Source: Beverwykella pulmonaria
Taxonomy: Eukaryota > Ascomycota > Dothideomycetes > Pleosporales > Melanommataceae
Assembly (NCBI GenBank): GCA_001599595.1
Contig: BCHH01000010.1
Span: 187,667 to 251,666 of the forward strand
Direction: 5' to 3'
DNA: 64,000 bases
Both the position numbers and the translations under genes were made by a program. Shown here piece after piece: positions 1 to 11,417 of this stretch; position 1 is the stretch's first letter, and each line of letters starts with the position of its first letter. The notes under the pieces are model-generated. The model searched no databases. It had not been told where the DNA came from and worked only from the letters and a program-made list of their open reading frames with translations.

Positions 1-1558
1 TGGTTCCTTGGGCACTCTTTAATCGCGAAGGCTGCTATGGAGCGACTACCTAGCAACGCAATTATCGACAATATGATCACAGCTGTGTCCCGCAATTTCG
101 GAGAATCTGATATGTTCTATCTCGACTTCTGGCCATTGAGTGTTCCACTACTTATTATTACTAACCCGGAAGCTGCCATACAAGCTAACCAGGTGCACAA
201 CTTGGACAAGCCGCCGCTACTCCACGAATTGATGATGGATCTCGCTGGCGGGCCTCACATGTTCATGATGTCAGAGAAGGAGTGGAAACCGTGGAGAAAG
301 ATATTTAATGCAGGGTTCAGCGAAAATTACATTCTCAGCCTGGTGCCTAGAATTATCGAAGAAGTGCAAACATATTGTGAAATGCTTCGGACACAAGCAG
401 CAAGCGGAAGTGTTTTCTCACTCGATGAAGCCACTCTGCGACTTGCATTCGATCTCATCGGAAGGACTGTACTGTAAGTATCTCGGGTACTGGACTGATA
501 CAGCATCGATAAGCTAACATCTCCTCGGCAGTGACTCGAAACTGCGGTATCAACAAGGGCCGAATGCTTTAGCCGACGCAATGAGGAGTCAGATATATTG
601 GCATAGTTTCGGGAATGAAGTGAATCCATGGCAGCGATGGCATCCCGTTCGACCGATAATACAAAAGCTAAACAGCTGGATCATGAATCGCTGTATTGGA
701 AAAGAGCTGGACAAGCAATACGCAGAAAAGCGAAGCGCAACCTCCAGCGGCGAAGCCACGCGTGGTTCCTCCCGTTCTGTTATATCGCTGGCTTTGGATG
801 CGTATATTCAAGACCTTCAGACGGATTCCGTAACATCGAAGATGGACAGCATTTTTCGACGACATGCTACTTATCAGATACGCATCTTCTTGTTCGCAGG
901 TCATGATAGCACAAGCACGACGATCTGCTATTGCTTCTATCTTCTCTCAAAGAATCCAGAGGCTATGTCTTTGATCCGGAAGGAGCATGATAAAGTGCTA
1001 GGTATTACCATTTCAGACGCGCCTGAGCTGCTATCTTCCAACCCAAGCTTGCTGAATAAATTGCCCTATACTTTAGCCGTCATCAAGGAAACTCTCCGCC
1101 TGTTTCCTCCCGCGTCTTCCATGCGTTTGGGTCGTCCAGAAGTCGAGCTCGTCGATCGTAACGGAAAGAGATATCCTACAAAGGGCTGTCATGTTTGGAT
1201 TTTACACATGGCTTTGCACCGTAACCCGAGGTATTGGCCAGATCCAGATGCGTTCCTACCCGAGCGCTGGCTCGTGGGCCCGGAGCATCCTCTATACCCA
1301 GTCAAAGGTGCATGGCGCCCATTTGAACATGGCATACGAAACTGCATTGGCCAGACTCTTGCCATTGTGAACATCAAAGTCGTACTAGCACTTACTATTA
1401 GGGAGTTTAATGTGACGGACGCATATGAGGAATGGGATCAATTGCACTTAAAGAATGGTATAAGGCATGTCGATGGAGAGCGAGCGTACTGTATTGAGAG
1501 AGGAGGCATGCATCCGGCGGATGGGTTTCCTTGCAAAGTGGCCGTAAAAAAGTCATAG
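1..1558 (+). CDS. Cytochrome P450, 5' truncated by window edge
   Basis: Haem-thiolate monooxygenase of the microsomal E-class type. Exon A runs from the window edge to 473 and is open upstream of the first Met at 37, so the N-terminal membrane anchor lies outside. A 58-nt intron (474-531, GTAAGT...CAG) leads to exon B 532-1558; joining them restores one frame (37-473 leaves 2 nt, 532 supplies the third). Visible family motifs are the I-helix AGHDST (canonical AGxDTT), the K-helix KETLR (ExxR), the PERF-like FLPERW, and the haem loop FEHGIRNCIG with its Cys ligand. The C-terminus is complete. Substrate cannot be told from sequence; such P450s occur in both primary and secondary metabolism. No neighbouring biosynthetic core enzyme is seen inside the window. 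Confidence 0.9.
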
Positions 1559-1893
1559 TCACGATTAGCCTAAACCAAAGGGGTTCTCAGATGCGACATG
1601 CATAGCGCTGTAATAGATATCACGTGTCGCACGTGTTCTATCATTTGTCCTATTCTAGCTAGCTCCCCTTCATGGGTATATATAGTCGTGGTGCGAGCAG
1701 TCAGCTCTTCACAGCTTTCTCACTCCTTATACGCACTTTTACCCATCAGACGATTGACTGCTTCCTCTCATGGTGACAATAAAAAGTGCAGCGAACATAG
1801 CCTGTCATGGGTTCTAAAAACCAAGACAATTTCAAGTAATAATAGCACTTTAGTATCTTCCGATCAGTAATATTGCCTCTTTTTTGTGAGTAG
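1559..1893. other. Intergenic; possible TATA box
   Basis: No convincing gene. A TATA-like run (gtatatatag, about 1676-1685) lies some 120 nt before an ATG at 1807. A short exon from that ATG followed by a GTAATA...TAG intron ending at 1893 is possible, but it enters the next ORF in a poor frame. Confidence 0.4.
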
Positions 1894-2298
1894 GGATGTG
1901 GAGGAAAGACTTTCAAAGCGAATATCGAAATTTACGAGAAGAAGCAGCACGCTCTACAAGAGAATCTTCCGGCCTTGGAGGAAAAAGAGGAGGCCAAGAA
2001 AATGGACATCATGGGCCGAGCTGAGAAGCGGAAGGATGAGGTCCGAAAGCTCATGGAAGCTGAGATGGCTGCCATCGACATGGAGCTCGGGGTTGTGATA
2101 CACAAGGTTGTCGGAGAAATGCGTAAGGATAAAAACAAAATTATTCAGCCAATCAAGAAGGTGGCGAGCAAGAAGATGGAAGAGGAAGCTAGGTTCAAAG
2201 AGGAGGATGATATTGTGACAGGGAAGATAGAGGAACTCCATGCTCTGAAGCGAGCTGGTAGCTTCAAGTTAGAGGTTGCTGTGATGGCGAAGAAATAG
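1894..2298 (+). CDS. Hypothetical charged coiled-coil protein, 5' end unresolved
   Basis: The frame containing the Met at 1975 gives 107 residues to the stop at 2296-2298 and stays open upstream to 1894, just after a possible 3' splice site (TAG, 1891-1893). The product is very rich in Lys and Glu, with heptad-like stretches (for example MEEKEEAKKMDIMGRAEKRK) that suggest a coiled coil. I do not recognise a family. A plausible first exon at 1807 (MGSKNQDNFK) splices into the wrong frame by one base. This is therefore either a gene whose first exon I have missed or a fragment broken by a 1-nt indel. It is the only coding signal between the P450 and the glycosyltransferase. Confidence 0.35.
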   Translation, partial: GCGGKTFKANIEIYEKKQHALQENLPALEEKEEAKKMDIMGRAEKRKDEVRKLMEAEMAAIDMELGVVIHKVVGEMRKDKNKIIQPIKKVASKKMEEEARFKEEDDIVTGKIEELHALKRAGSFKLEVAVMAKK

Positions 2299-4913
2299 GA
2301 AAAGGAAAAGAACTAGGCCAAATTTTATATGCTATTCATAGAGAAGAGATACCACTTTTAAAAGCCATTGTTCCAGGTTGGATGCATACCAGTTCGAGGA
2401 ATCTTTAGAGTAGTAACAGTGAAAAGGGCATCTTGCTCTCTTTCCTCTTTGACAGGCCTGAATTGCCTTGGAGAGGGAAGTGTTCTATTGTCGAAAAGAA
2501 TGGGATTTTCCGGATGTTCATTCGTTCCCTCGAATCTTTCAATCAAGACGCGAATTTTAAGACATTGATGTTGGCTGATTTCTACACGAAAAATGCAAAT
2601 CAAGCTGTCGTGATGTGACGAAGTAGATTGATAGAATGATGTTCGTTGTATTAATTCTATAGAGGAGCAGATACCGAAGAAATATCTATAATTGTATTGT
2701 TCTATTTACAGTTAGGCTGCCAAGCACCTCATCTACAAGAATTCTCGCGACGAGATATCTCAGCCTCATCACATCCACCTCATGTGAGCTCATCTCATCA
2801 AGCCTCTCACGCGACGCTTGATCGACGATTTGAATCACCCACCCGCCGTCCCCTTTAGCATTGTTTTTTTTGTTTTTGTTTTTTAGATAGCATCTCCCAG
2901 CTTCGTCTCGGTCTCCGTTCAGGGGGATCAACACCTCACTGATCGATAGAGAAGCTCTACTATCTCTACTCTGATAGGCCTGTCTTGCTAAGCTCACGGC
3001 AAGCTTCAAGGCAAGCACAACGCTCACGGGGCCTATCACGAGCCTGAGTACGAGCCTATCGGTCAATTACGTGAGGCGAGACGAGCTCTGGCCCCCAATA
3101 CAAGCGTTCCACAACCAAACTACCTACTTCCTGCAGGCCGGAGTGATAAATAGACTTACCAAATACGCCAGGAGTCTGCCAAGATAGTGAACACAAACAT
3201 AGAAGTGAGTCACATGAGCGCACCTAGACATGAGCAAACATCGAGGTGACTCTTCATGGGACCCACAGGCCGACACAAGCACTTTATTATCTAGATACTA
3301 TAAGCCCAAAAATTCTCTAGGAATGTGAGCGCGTGATTACTTCATTAGAAATATTCTGGAATTATGATTTAGGATAGGGAAGGTCTAACTGACAACGGTG
3401 ACAGTGGTTGACAGTTTATCTCTTCCCTCTTGTCGGATTATATACATGTACATAGATATACTACGCGAATGTGGCCATAGCTCACCCACTACCGGATCTC
3501 TGATCCTCGAAAGAAATCCCTAGCAAACGGAGAGCCTTGGGGTTCTAGTATTCTTATAAAAGCATATTTGGCCATCCGTTGATGCTTCTCTCGCGCTCGC
3601 TGCCCACACCTCAGAGATGCGTTCTCCAGGGGTTCAGATCCCATCTGCCTCAGCTGCTCTTGATAAAACCTCCGGTCTGTTGAGGCTTCGGTTTGATCAA
3701 TGAAGCTATTTCTTGCAAAGCGCATGAGCGCGCATCTCGTACGTGCCCATGGCGGCTTGCAGAGACATCTTGGTCTCTGTGTCTCCGGCGTGCTGCTTAT
3801 AGCAGCTAGGTATTGGGCAACAGTGCTAAAGGCGAAGGAGAAAAGATCAAATACACGCGACGATGGATTCCAGGAGAATGAACTATCGATCTTAGGTGCG
3901 ATATGGAGGCATAAAGCGTAACTTGCGGCACAAGTTTGGCACTTCGGGCTCATTGAAGTCTGTACAACGTATTGAGGATGGGAAGAAGGACTCGAGGGCC
4001 GACTTTGTGAGACGCGGTCACTGGGCCTCGGGTTGATGTCAAAGGCTGATGCGAGGGGGGAAGCGACGCTATCTTGAAGGTAAGATTGTCTTAGAAGACT
4101 TCTGGTGTTGAAAGAATGCCTTAGGAAGGGGGTGCCGCCTTGTAATCTGTATATATTGACAAAACCCAGTTGTGCGCATGGCTACATCAATTGTGCTTGA
4201 GGTATGGGTCAACAAACGCGTATCTAAATAACATAGTGGACGTGCGGCTTCGATGCTTCAACGAAATTTCCACTGAGAAATTCCCTTGCAAATGCTCGCG
4301 CGGGGATGTATGAGCAGGTATTAATAAGTTGTGGTTGAGGATAGACCTTGTGTCGCGTGGCTGGACCATATCTGAAGCATGATAAGGCCTCGCATTAGCA
4401 TTCCTTGGCCTGCTGGGTGTTAGTATATTCCACCTGGGGATTCGGGTAGAAAGCGGATAGGAGAGAAGAGAGCAAGAAAGCGACCAAGGATGCTCTTGAG
4501 AGCGAGGGGAGGCTGAGGTTGATGACCGAATCAGGAAAGGTGGAGTACGACGCGTCTTCGTTCAACGCACATCATGGATTGCCAAGTGGCAAGGCGAAAT
4601 TGACGCTGCAACAGTAACGCCAAGGGCACAGGTGCCGCATCGTGAAACACATCAAAACCATCGTCTTTTTTATCACACCCCGCAGTTGATGGATTTGAAG
4701 GTTGAGGCATGCGACGACGGCGCATCCCTTGATTGCCGCTCCGCCGGGAGCGACACGCAGAGCTCAGGGGCTTGGCTCACGCTCTCCCTAAGTACGCATT
4801 CCCGCCATGCAATCTTTTGTCGTCGATCAACCGCGCCTATGTGCGCCCGAATTATGTCTTTCTCTGCATACTTAGACTACCCAAATGACCCCAGTTGTTG
4901 ACCTCTCACCAAG
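2299..4913. other. Gene-poor 2.6 kb; possible old repeat at 2686-3066
   Basis: No gene I can support. A 126-codon minus-strand frame (2686-3066) and overlapping frames on both strands at 3489-3953 have no recognisable motif. The 2686-3066 stretch has a T-rich run and many short direct repeats (caagcttcaaggcaagc type) and could be a decayed transposon or LTR fragment; that is a guess. Sequence immediately before 4914 is the glycosyltransferase promoter. Confidence 0.3.
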
Positions 4914-6365
4914 ATGATCTCTCCGCGCAACGGCCGCCTGCGTCTCGTTCCCCGTCTCCTCATACTACTCGCGGCCGTCTACGGCTTTTGCTGGGTTAGT
5001 GGATTCCCGCGACAGTACGACGACGATGAGCTGCCTCCCCATGCCCAGCGTCCCCAAGCTGCCACCTCGCCCGCCCCGCACCCTGTCGAGAACGACAAGC
5101 TCGTTGTTTCCGTCCGAACCACCGCCGTCGACGCGTACGCGAAGCTCCCGCCGCTCCTCCTCTTCACGAACCCAATGTACTACGATACGCTGCTTCTGAT
5201 GGGCGATTTACATATGGACATTGGGGGGTTCCACGTACACGATGTGCTGGACAGACTCGACAAGCAGCTTGTTGCAAACACGCCCGACCTGACGCGCTAT
5301 CGCCAACAGCCTGCTTACGCGCAGGCCGGTGTCGACATTGCGGCGGCGAGGGAACAGACGGTGCAGGGGGAGAAGGAGACGCTAGCGAAGATGGACAAAT
5401 ACAAGATGCTGCGCATGCTGGAAAGAGCGTGGGTGCTCAGACCGGACAGGAACTGGTACGTGTTTGTGGACACAGAGACGTACCTGATTCGATCCAACTT
5501 GATCGCGTGGCTGGGGCAGTTTGACCCCTCCGAGGCTATCTTCTTCGCGAATCCACCTGACATCGATTCTACCGACCCGTTTGCCATTTACGGAAACACG
5601 TTCATTTTGTCGGGGGAAGCGATGCACGCTCTCTTCGTCGACCGCGTGAGTGACATAGCCCTCTGGGATGCACGCGCCACGGACTATAAGTCTGGCTTCG
5701 ACGTCCTCTATTCGCTTCTCTCCACAGAGCTGGACATCAGCATCAACAGCTCGTGGCCTGCCATATCCGGCTTCCATCCGAGCACGGTCCCCTACGGCCC
5801 CGGCCTATGGTGCGAGCAAGTCACGGCCATGCATTCGGTCCCCACAAACGTCGCCAGCGACATCTGGCGTCTCGAGCGCGACCGCCAAGAAAATCAGCAC
5901 GTGCAAGACCCTTTGCTATTCGCCGACCTATGGATCCGCTTCCTTCAGCCGGAAAACCTGGCTGCCCCGCGCGACGACTGGGACAATCTGTCATCAGGTC
6001 TGGAAAACGCGCGATGGAACATACTCTTCGAGGGTGTCAAGCCAGATACACACCGGCATCACCAGGGGGACGATGAGGGCAGAGTGGTGAAAGGGGAGGA
6101 ATCGTGGTCGGCATGTCAGGAGTCGTGCATAAAGAATGAGCATTGTGTGCAGTGGTCGTACTCATCAGTGGCGACTCCCAACTACAATGAGAACGGAGCG
6201 TCCAAGTGTCATGTTAGTCGGAGTATGAGGCTTGGTAGACATGTGCGGCCGGTCCAGGTTGTAGAGGAAGGGGCCCAGGTTCAGCTGACGTGGAAGAGTG
6301 GGTGGAGGAAAGAGAACTTTGAGAAGTGGGCGCGGCAGCAAAGATGTAAGGGGCAGCAGAATTGA
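4914..6365 (+). CDS. GT31-like glycosyltransferase, type II membrane protein
   Basis: Single-exon gene, 483 aa. The start is the first ATG (ccaagATG). Residues 8-30 form an uncleaved signal anchor (LRLVPRLLILLAAVYGFCW), followed by a Pro/Ala-rich stem, so a Golgi or ER lumenal enzyme is expected. The catalytic region carries WYVFVDTETYL (about residues 181-191), where DTET is the metal/nucleotide-sugar DxD-type motif, with a preceding MLRMLERAW helix and the FILSGEAM block typical of fungal GT31 proteins. A C-terminal Cys-containing segment (CQESCIKNEHCVQWSY) resembles an apple/PAN-like module. Acceptor and linkage are unknown. The antisense and overlapping frames at this locus are shadows. 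Confidence 0.8.
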   Translation: MISPRNGRLRLVPRLLILLAAVYGFCWVSGFPRQYDDDELPPHAQRPQAATSPAPHPVENDKLVVSVRTTAVDAYAKLPPLLLFTNPMYYDTLLLMGDLHMDIGGFHVHDVLDRLDKQLVANTPDLTRYRQQPAYAQAGVDIAAAREQTVQGEKETLAKMDKYKMLRMLERAWVLRPDRNWYVFVDTETYLIRSNLIAWLGQFDPSEAIFFANPPDIDSTDPFAIYGNTFILSGEAMHALFVDRVSDIALWDARATDYKSGFDVLYSLLSTELDISINSSWPAISGFHPSTVPYGPGLWCEQVTAMHSVPTNVASDIWRLERDRQENQHVQDPLLFADLWIRFLQPENLAAPRDDWDNLSSGLENARWNILFEGVKPDTHRHHQGDDEGRVVKGEESWSACQESCIKNEHCVQWSYSSVATPNYNENGASKCHVSRSMRLGRHVRPVQVVEEGAQVQLTWKSGWRKENFEKWARQQRCKGQQN

Positions 6366-7528
6366 GAACGAATCGATTCAGCGCGCAAGGGATAGCACTT
6401 CGCACTCTGCCACGTTTTCCATTCCGCCCTTCCAGAAATCCGAAACCGGTAACCTCTCGCTGCGGTAACGCGTAGAACGCCTATTATATCGGCATACGGA
6501 TGTTCTTCCCTGTCAGTTACGATGTCGACAACGTTGGGTCGCGTAAAGACTGAAAGAGAGAACTTGAATATAACATGGCTAGACGCCAGCTGGATTGAGA
6601 GCAATCCGGTATGGCACAGGGATATATAACCACAAGTGAATTACACAACACACACACACTTCCTCCTCAAAGCCGGTAGATTCGCTGACGAGCCATCGGT
6701 CGTCTGAGGTTACTATTGAGGACAACGAGCAAACACTCTCCGGTATAAATGTTTGAAAATTTTGAGTTAAGCATGTGGCGTTGTAGCGAACAGTTACTTT
6801 TTCTTCTAATCTGTTCAATACCAGTCTCATTTTAGAGTAGAATGTTACATTTTCGTCTTCTGTGTCTCTCTCTCGCATTCAACTTTCCATTCCTCTCAAT
6901 TGTGATGGCACCCAACACAACTCTGCTCTATCTACCAGAAATCCATGGCTTGTCTATGACTACCAACTCATTGCTAGCAGGAGCTGAACTCCATCTGCTT
7001 GAATTTTGCGCCCCGCTCCTACAGTACCATACGTTAGTAATTGTTCCCGCTTCCATGCCCCACTTCCTCAGTCGATGCTCTCCAACATATTAGTTACAGA
7101 ATTCTTCGAGTCTTCGAGCGATAGATACACGCTGCTTCTGAACAACCCTTACCAGTACCCAAGCCTGTGGCGTCATGGCCTCCCATCCCCTTAACGTTTG
7201 TGCCTCGTTCGTACCGTATCTCGCTGGCCATCGGGACTGAAAAGCCAGAGAGATGAAGCATGGTATCTTCCCTTTCACCATCACCACTCCTCACTAGCCT
7301 CTCATCACTTGCATTTCACCTTCATTTTCACTAACTTTCTTCGACTCGCTTCTACATCTCGCGCTTCCAGTGGGTTCGGGTGTGCCGTGCCCATACACGG
7401 TGACGCGCAAATATAATAATTCCCACAAACTTCTTCACAAAACAATACAACCTTGACTCAACAAACACTAGCTTCGATCACCACCGATTCCCTTCTTTCC
7501 CTCTATTCTCTGCCCGTTGACTTTATTG
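6366..7528. other. Intergenic
   Basis: No gene supported. An 83-codon frame at 6842-7093 begins with a hydrophobic stretch that could mimic a signal peptide, but it has no further support. The C/T-rich 7270-7520 segment looks like the promoter and 5' leader of the next gene. Confidence 0.4.
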
Positions 7529-8367
7529 ATGGCTCCACGAGCACGTAGTTCCCTTGCCCGTTCTGCCTCCGCAGCGGCAATGACCCCCTCACCCACCCCT
7601 GCTGCTGCCCCTGCGGCCTCCTCTCTTTCCTATGATATCGGCCACAGGTCTCCGATTGGCAGCATCGCCGAGGACACAGGTCCTCCGGACGGCGAGAGCC
7701 CGCCGGCGTACTCACCTGAGTACGACTCTGAGTCGTCCGAGGACCGTGGCTCTCCGCCCCTGGTGACTGGCGACCACACTTTCTTGCAAGGAATACAGGG
7801 CACGCTGGATCCCGGCCTTACAAGCCTTTCGCTGGAAGCTCTGAACACCTATATTCAGCGTGATTTAGTTCTATATAATCTTGATTGCGTTGTAACTGAT
7901 GAAAGCCCGCAGAACCTCTGCCTGCTAACGCTTTCAACGCTACGGATCACAGTATGACTTCTCTCACCGCTGTGATTACATTGGTTCCAGGTGCTGTTAC
8001 TCCGGGCCTCTTCGCCGCGGCCAGGCAAGGGAACACGCCCTTCTTCAGCTTCCGCAGTTTCCCTCTCATTCTTCCAGCGATCAACACGACGCCGAGTATG
8101 CAGACGTTTGGTGGCATCCTCTTGAGTCCGCAAGTCAGCGTTGGGGCCCACGCTGGAGTGTCTAAAGCTCAGGGAAACCAGGGCCAGGTTGTAAATCACG
8201 TTTGGGCTCAATGACCATTGAATTTCAGCTAACACCGTGCTTTTCAGGTGTTCATGATCAGCAACATCGCCAACCCACCGGTGACTACTGGTGTCCAAGC
8301 TCCCACTGCAGACCCATCTCAGGGAGGAGGTAGCAACGGGCCTGTGACAAAGAAGCGCAAGGCGTAG
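7529..8367 (+). CDS. Unknown protein, 3 exons, basic nuclear-type C-terminus
   Basis: Hand-built model: exons 7529-7859, 7913-8190 and 8248-8367, with introns of 53 nt (gtgatt...gcag, branch actgat) and 57 nt (gtaaat...ttcag, branch gctaac). All phases agree and give 242 aa. The start chosen is MAPRARSS; an in-frame Met four codons upstream (7517) is also possible. The N-terminal third is Ala/Ser/Pro-rich and acidic, hence disordered. The middle is more ordered (TPGLFAAARQGNTPFFSF). The end carries the basic cluster KKRKA, a possible nuclear localisation signal. No family recognised. Directly after the TAG stop the same frame continues for 22 sensible codons (see findings), so the reading frame may be recently shortened. 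Confidence 0.6.
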
Positions 8368-8744
8368 GACGAGGGAGTGGTTGATGAGGAGCCTGCTGGA
8401 AAGAAGGGCAAGCAGACGAGGTATTATCCTGAGTAAATCTATCTGTAAATTAAAGGGTAGCAAGATGTGTATTGTGTGTGTGATATGTACAGCTGATATA
8501 TATTTGACGGATTGATTAGTCAGTGGAATATCCAAGTGACTGTACCGTGTGCTGGGCTTCGCTATCTTATGATTTCAGGTGCAGGAGCCTGATCTCGATT
8601 GACGGTTTAACGAGCATGGCGGTTGTTTGCTGTCTAGGTTGACTCAGGTAGGGTTTCTTGCGGAGGTAGGTACCAGGGTTCCATGATACTAAGGTATAGG
8701 CAGTTTATGGGATCTAACGCACTCCCAATGCGATATCCAATTAT
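8368..8744. other. 3' flank of the 7529 gene
   Basis: The first 66 nt continue the upstream reading frame after its stop. The rest shows no gene; a TG-rich stretch (8466-8482) is present. Confidence 0.5.
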
Positions 8745-9775
8745 CTAATGGACTGTAGCTGGGTCTGAGGACGTGGCGCTGAGTTTTGATAGCACATTCT
8801 GCGCTAGTTCCTTGTTCAATCCCTTTGTCAGATAATATTCTTTAAGGTCCGCTTGAATTGTCCCTGCCTCCTTATAGGGGTGAAAACGAATTGCGAACAT
8901 GTCGAGAAAGCTGCTCAGGTCCATGTTTGGGGCGTTCTGGCACTCGAAAAGCCGGGCGTTGAAAGAATCCTCGCTTTCTTCTAGTTGTGCCTTGTCGATG
9001 CTCCTGAATCGCAATCGCAGTGCCCTCCATAGTTTATCACAACCATGTGTTTCGCGTACTTCTTCCCACTAAGTCATTGCGCATCTGATAACATCGGCCT
9101 GAAATTTCTCGTAGCAGTGCTTCAATAGGATTTCGGCCATAAGTTCCAACATGTATTTCGTGGAATTGTCTGTAAGTCTTGACATATTTTCTTGGCCTTC
9201 TTCCAATGCCTTGCCCAGTGATTGGGCTGATGCTGGTGTTGTCGCATTGTTGCTAGTGATCCTCTTTGTTGTCACTGGTTCGCTGATGACTTGGGTGTTT
9301 TCTTTAGGACGGAAAGCAGGGCGGTTTGTGCAGCGGTTATAAGTGAGGCTGCGAGGATAACTGGTATTAAATCAATAGTAGAAGTAAGCAGGGATGAAAG
9401 GAATTGGTAGTTCTGAACGTAGCGTAAAAAGGGGTCTGTGAATGCTTCCGATAGCTCCTCTGGTTGGAGTGTCTGCTGTTGCTGTTCCTAAGCAACCTAT
9501 CCCTTCTGTATCACCTGTCCTGGGTCTCCAATAAACGCTCGGGGATCATGTTCCTGTCCTGTTAGTGTACCCTGCTGTTGTGCCAATATGCTGTTGCACC
9601 TTTTTCGTTGGTTTCTTCTCGTGTTCGTATCTCGTTTCCCTCTGCTCTTCGGGCCCTGCGATAATTCTCCTCGAATTCTCCATGCCGCTAGAGTGTCTTT
9701 CCATTGATTAGTTGCCAACATTCTCCTCAGGGTTCGCGTCCGTACCCTTGCTGAACTTCGTTGTGCCATTTTTGC
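8745..9775 (-). pseudogene. Degenerate gag-like retroelement relic
   Basis: Two minus-strand frames, 9275-9072 and 9068-8745, lie in the same phase and are separated only by a TAG at 9069-9071. A third piece (9769-9497) lies in another phase. The continuous part reads like a retrotransposon capsid region, with helical, Trp/Leu-rich segments (LWRALRLRFRSIDKAQ, DLKEYYLTKGLNKELAQNVL) and a long Gln/Ser/Thr-rich N-terminal side. No zinc knuckle, protease or reverse transcriptase was found nearby. The relic is therefore an isolated, inactivated fragment. The family assignment rests on general resemblance only. Confidence 0.45.
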
Positions 9776-10828
9776 AGTAGTCCAATTCCCTATCGGTGTT
9801 CTGTGTCCCTGTGTGTTCTCACCGCAACTCCGGCGGCCGGCTACTCGTCGATCCTTCTCTTTCTGACCTAGTAAGGCGTGAAGCTGAGCGCACCTCTCGT
9901 TCCTCTACTGAGGTAATTGTGATGTTTGAACAGTGTCCGTGGTTCGCAATCGTAGCGTTTTGGACTTCTAATACAAAGAATAAGTGTGTTTGAGCGGTGC
10001 CAGGAGTGCCATATATGGAGGAGCCGATAAGTAAATGATAAGAATATAAGAATGAGCATGTACGAGAATGTCAAACTCCGATGATGTATCGGTTGGTGTT
10101 CGAAGTCAGGATTGTCCTCCTTCTAGAGCCAGGTGACCTGTTGGTGCACGTGAGTGCGTACCCACACTCTTCGCCACATAACGCGAATTTTAAGCGTAAG
10201 GCGCGCTGCGGTAACTTCTAATGCCCCTAAAGCTACGCCCTACAACCATCATCTGCATAAATTTACATATGGACGGAAGGTGGTTGCCATTGCACAGGGA
10301 GGAAGTAGGGTTATATCCACAACAGAGATTCAACGCTTGTCACAGATCTGAACCAGCGCTTGGCTCCTTGTTCTAGTGGATCGCAGCAGGGGTGGGCGGG
10401 AACGCGGGAAACCATGGAGTGCAGGGAATGCGCAGGGTAAGGGAACGGCCACGACCCGAATATTGAAACAAGGTAAAACCAGCCTAAGTGTTACCACGGG
10501 CATCATCGAAGTAATGTCCTACAACGCCTACATAAATTGTACTGGTACGAGCAGTATTTTCACGGACGAAAAGGAGGGGGAGTGACGAATCATGAGCAAG
10601 TGCACCGAAAATCGAGATATAGAAATAACATAAGATTAGTATACGGATGAAAACTGGCTACGTCCACGCTGGACAGGGTATTTCCAAAGAAAATGATAAC
10701 GCCAGGCTCGCTGTACAATTTGACCCAGCATCACACATTACGTTTTTGATTACGGTAGGCGTAGTCGTGAAAAGAGTGGTAACCTCGCAGCTTCGGTTCC
10801 CTATTCATGGGTTTGGTAGCTGCAAGCT
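9776..10828. other. Intergenic
   Basis: No gene, RNA or repeat that I can support. Short frames on both strands lack motifs. Confidence 0.5.
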
Positions 10829-11417
10829 TTACACACCCTGCATCTGCGGGGGTGCACTGGTGTCGTTTCTGGACGTGCGGCGAACATGGAGAGCAGCAAC
10901 AATCGTGGTAGCGACGAAGCTGAGCCTGGTTGCATGTCAGTGACCGTCTCATAACGAACAAGAACAAGGAAAGTAAAAAAAATGAACATACCAAATGAAG
11001 GCGCCAAACACAATGGCAGCAGTGCCCGCACCGCAAACCCCACCGCGGCTTCCACAACCAATGTCGCCCCAGCGAGCAGCGACAGCAACCCAGCCGGCGA
11101 ACCAGAAGATCATGGTCACGGCCTCAACGCCGATGATGGCGAACTTGTGGGCAGCAGCCGGGAAGCGAGCCGGGGCGATGACGAGATATGCGACGGCAAG
11201 GAGAGTCCATAGCGAGCAGAAGAGCAGGAAGTTGACGCTGTCCGGCGACCAGCTGTAGTAGGGGCCGGTGAGGGAATCGACGACTACAAAACGGCGTGTC
11301 AGATTGCGTTCAGAGAGGGGCTGCAACAAGGCTGAACGCACTGTAGGCTGTGAGGCCGAGCACAATGATGCTGAACACGGCCTGCACGGCGCGCAGGGGG
11401 AGGACGAAGTCGATCAT
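10829..11417 (-). CDS. MARVEL-domain four-helix membrane protein
   Basis: Hand-built model, three exons: 11417-11342, 11283-10992 and 10925-10829. Introns are 58 nt (gtgcgt...gtag) and 66 nt (gtatgt...ccag), and phases 1 and 2 match, giving 154 aa. Four hydrophobic segments are visible: residues 7-25 (LRAVQAVFSIIVLGLTAY), about 38-60, about 68-95 (FAIIGVEAVTMIFWFAGWVA) and about 114-136, ending in a short basic tail. The opening LPLRAVQAVFSIIVLG and the FAIIGVEAVTMIFWF helix are typical of fungal MARVEL (membrane-associating) proteins, which sit in the plasma membrane or vesicles. No enzyme activity is expected. The single long frame at 10949-11365 runs through both introns and is not the true protein. 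Confidence 0.8.

Noticed and set aside
3489..3953. 154-codon minus frame and 73-codon plus frame
   Set aside because: Overlap each other, no motif, no splice or start context; probably chance.
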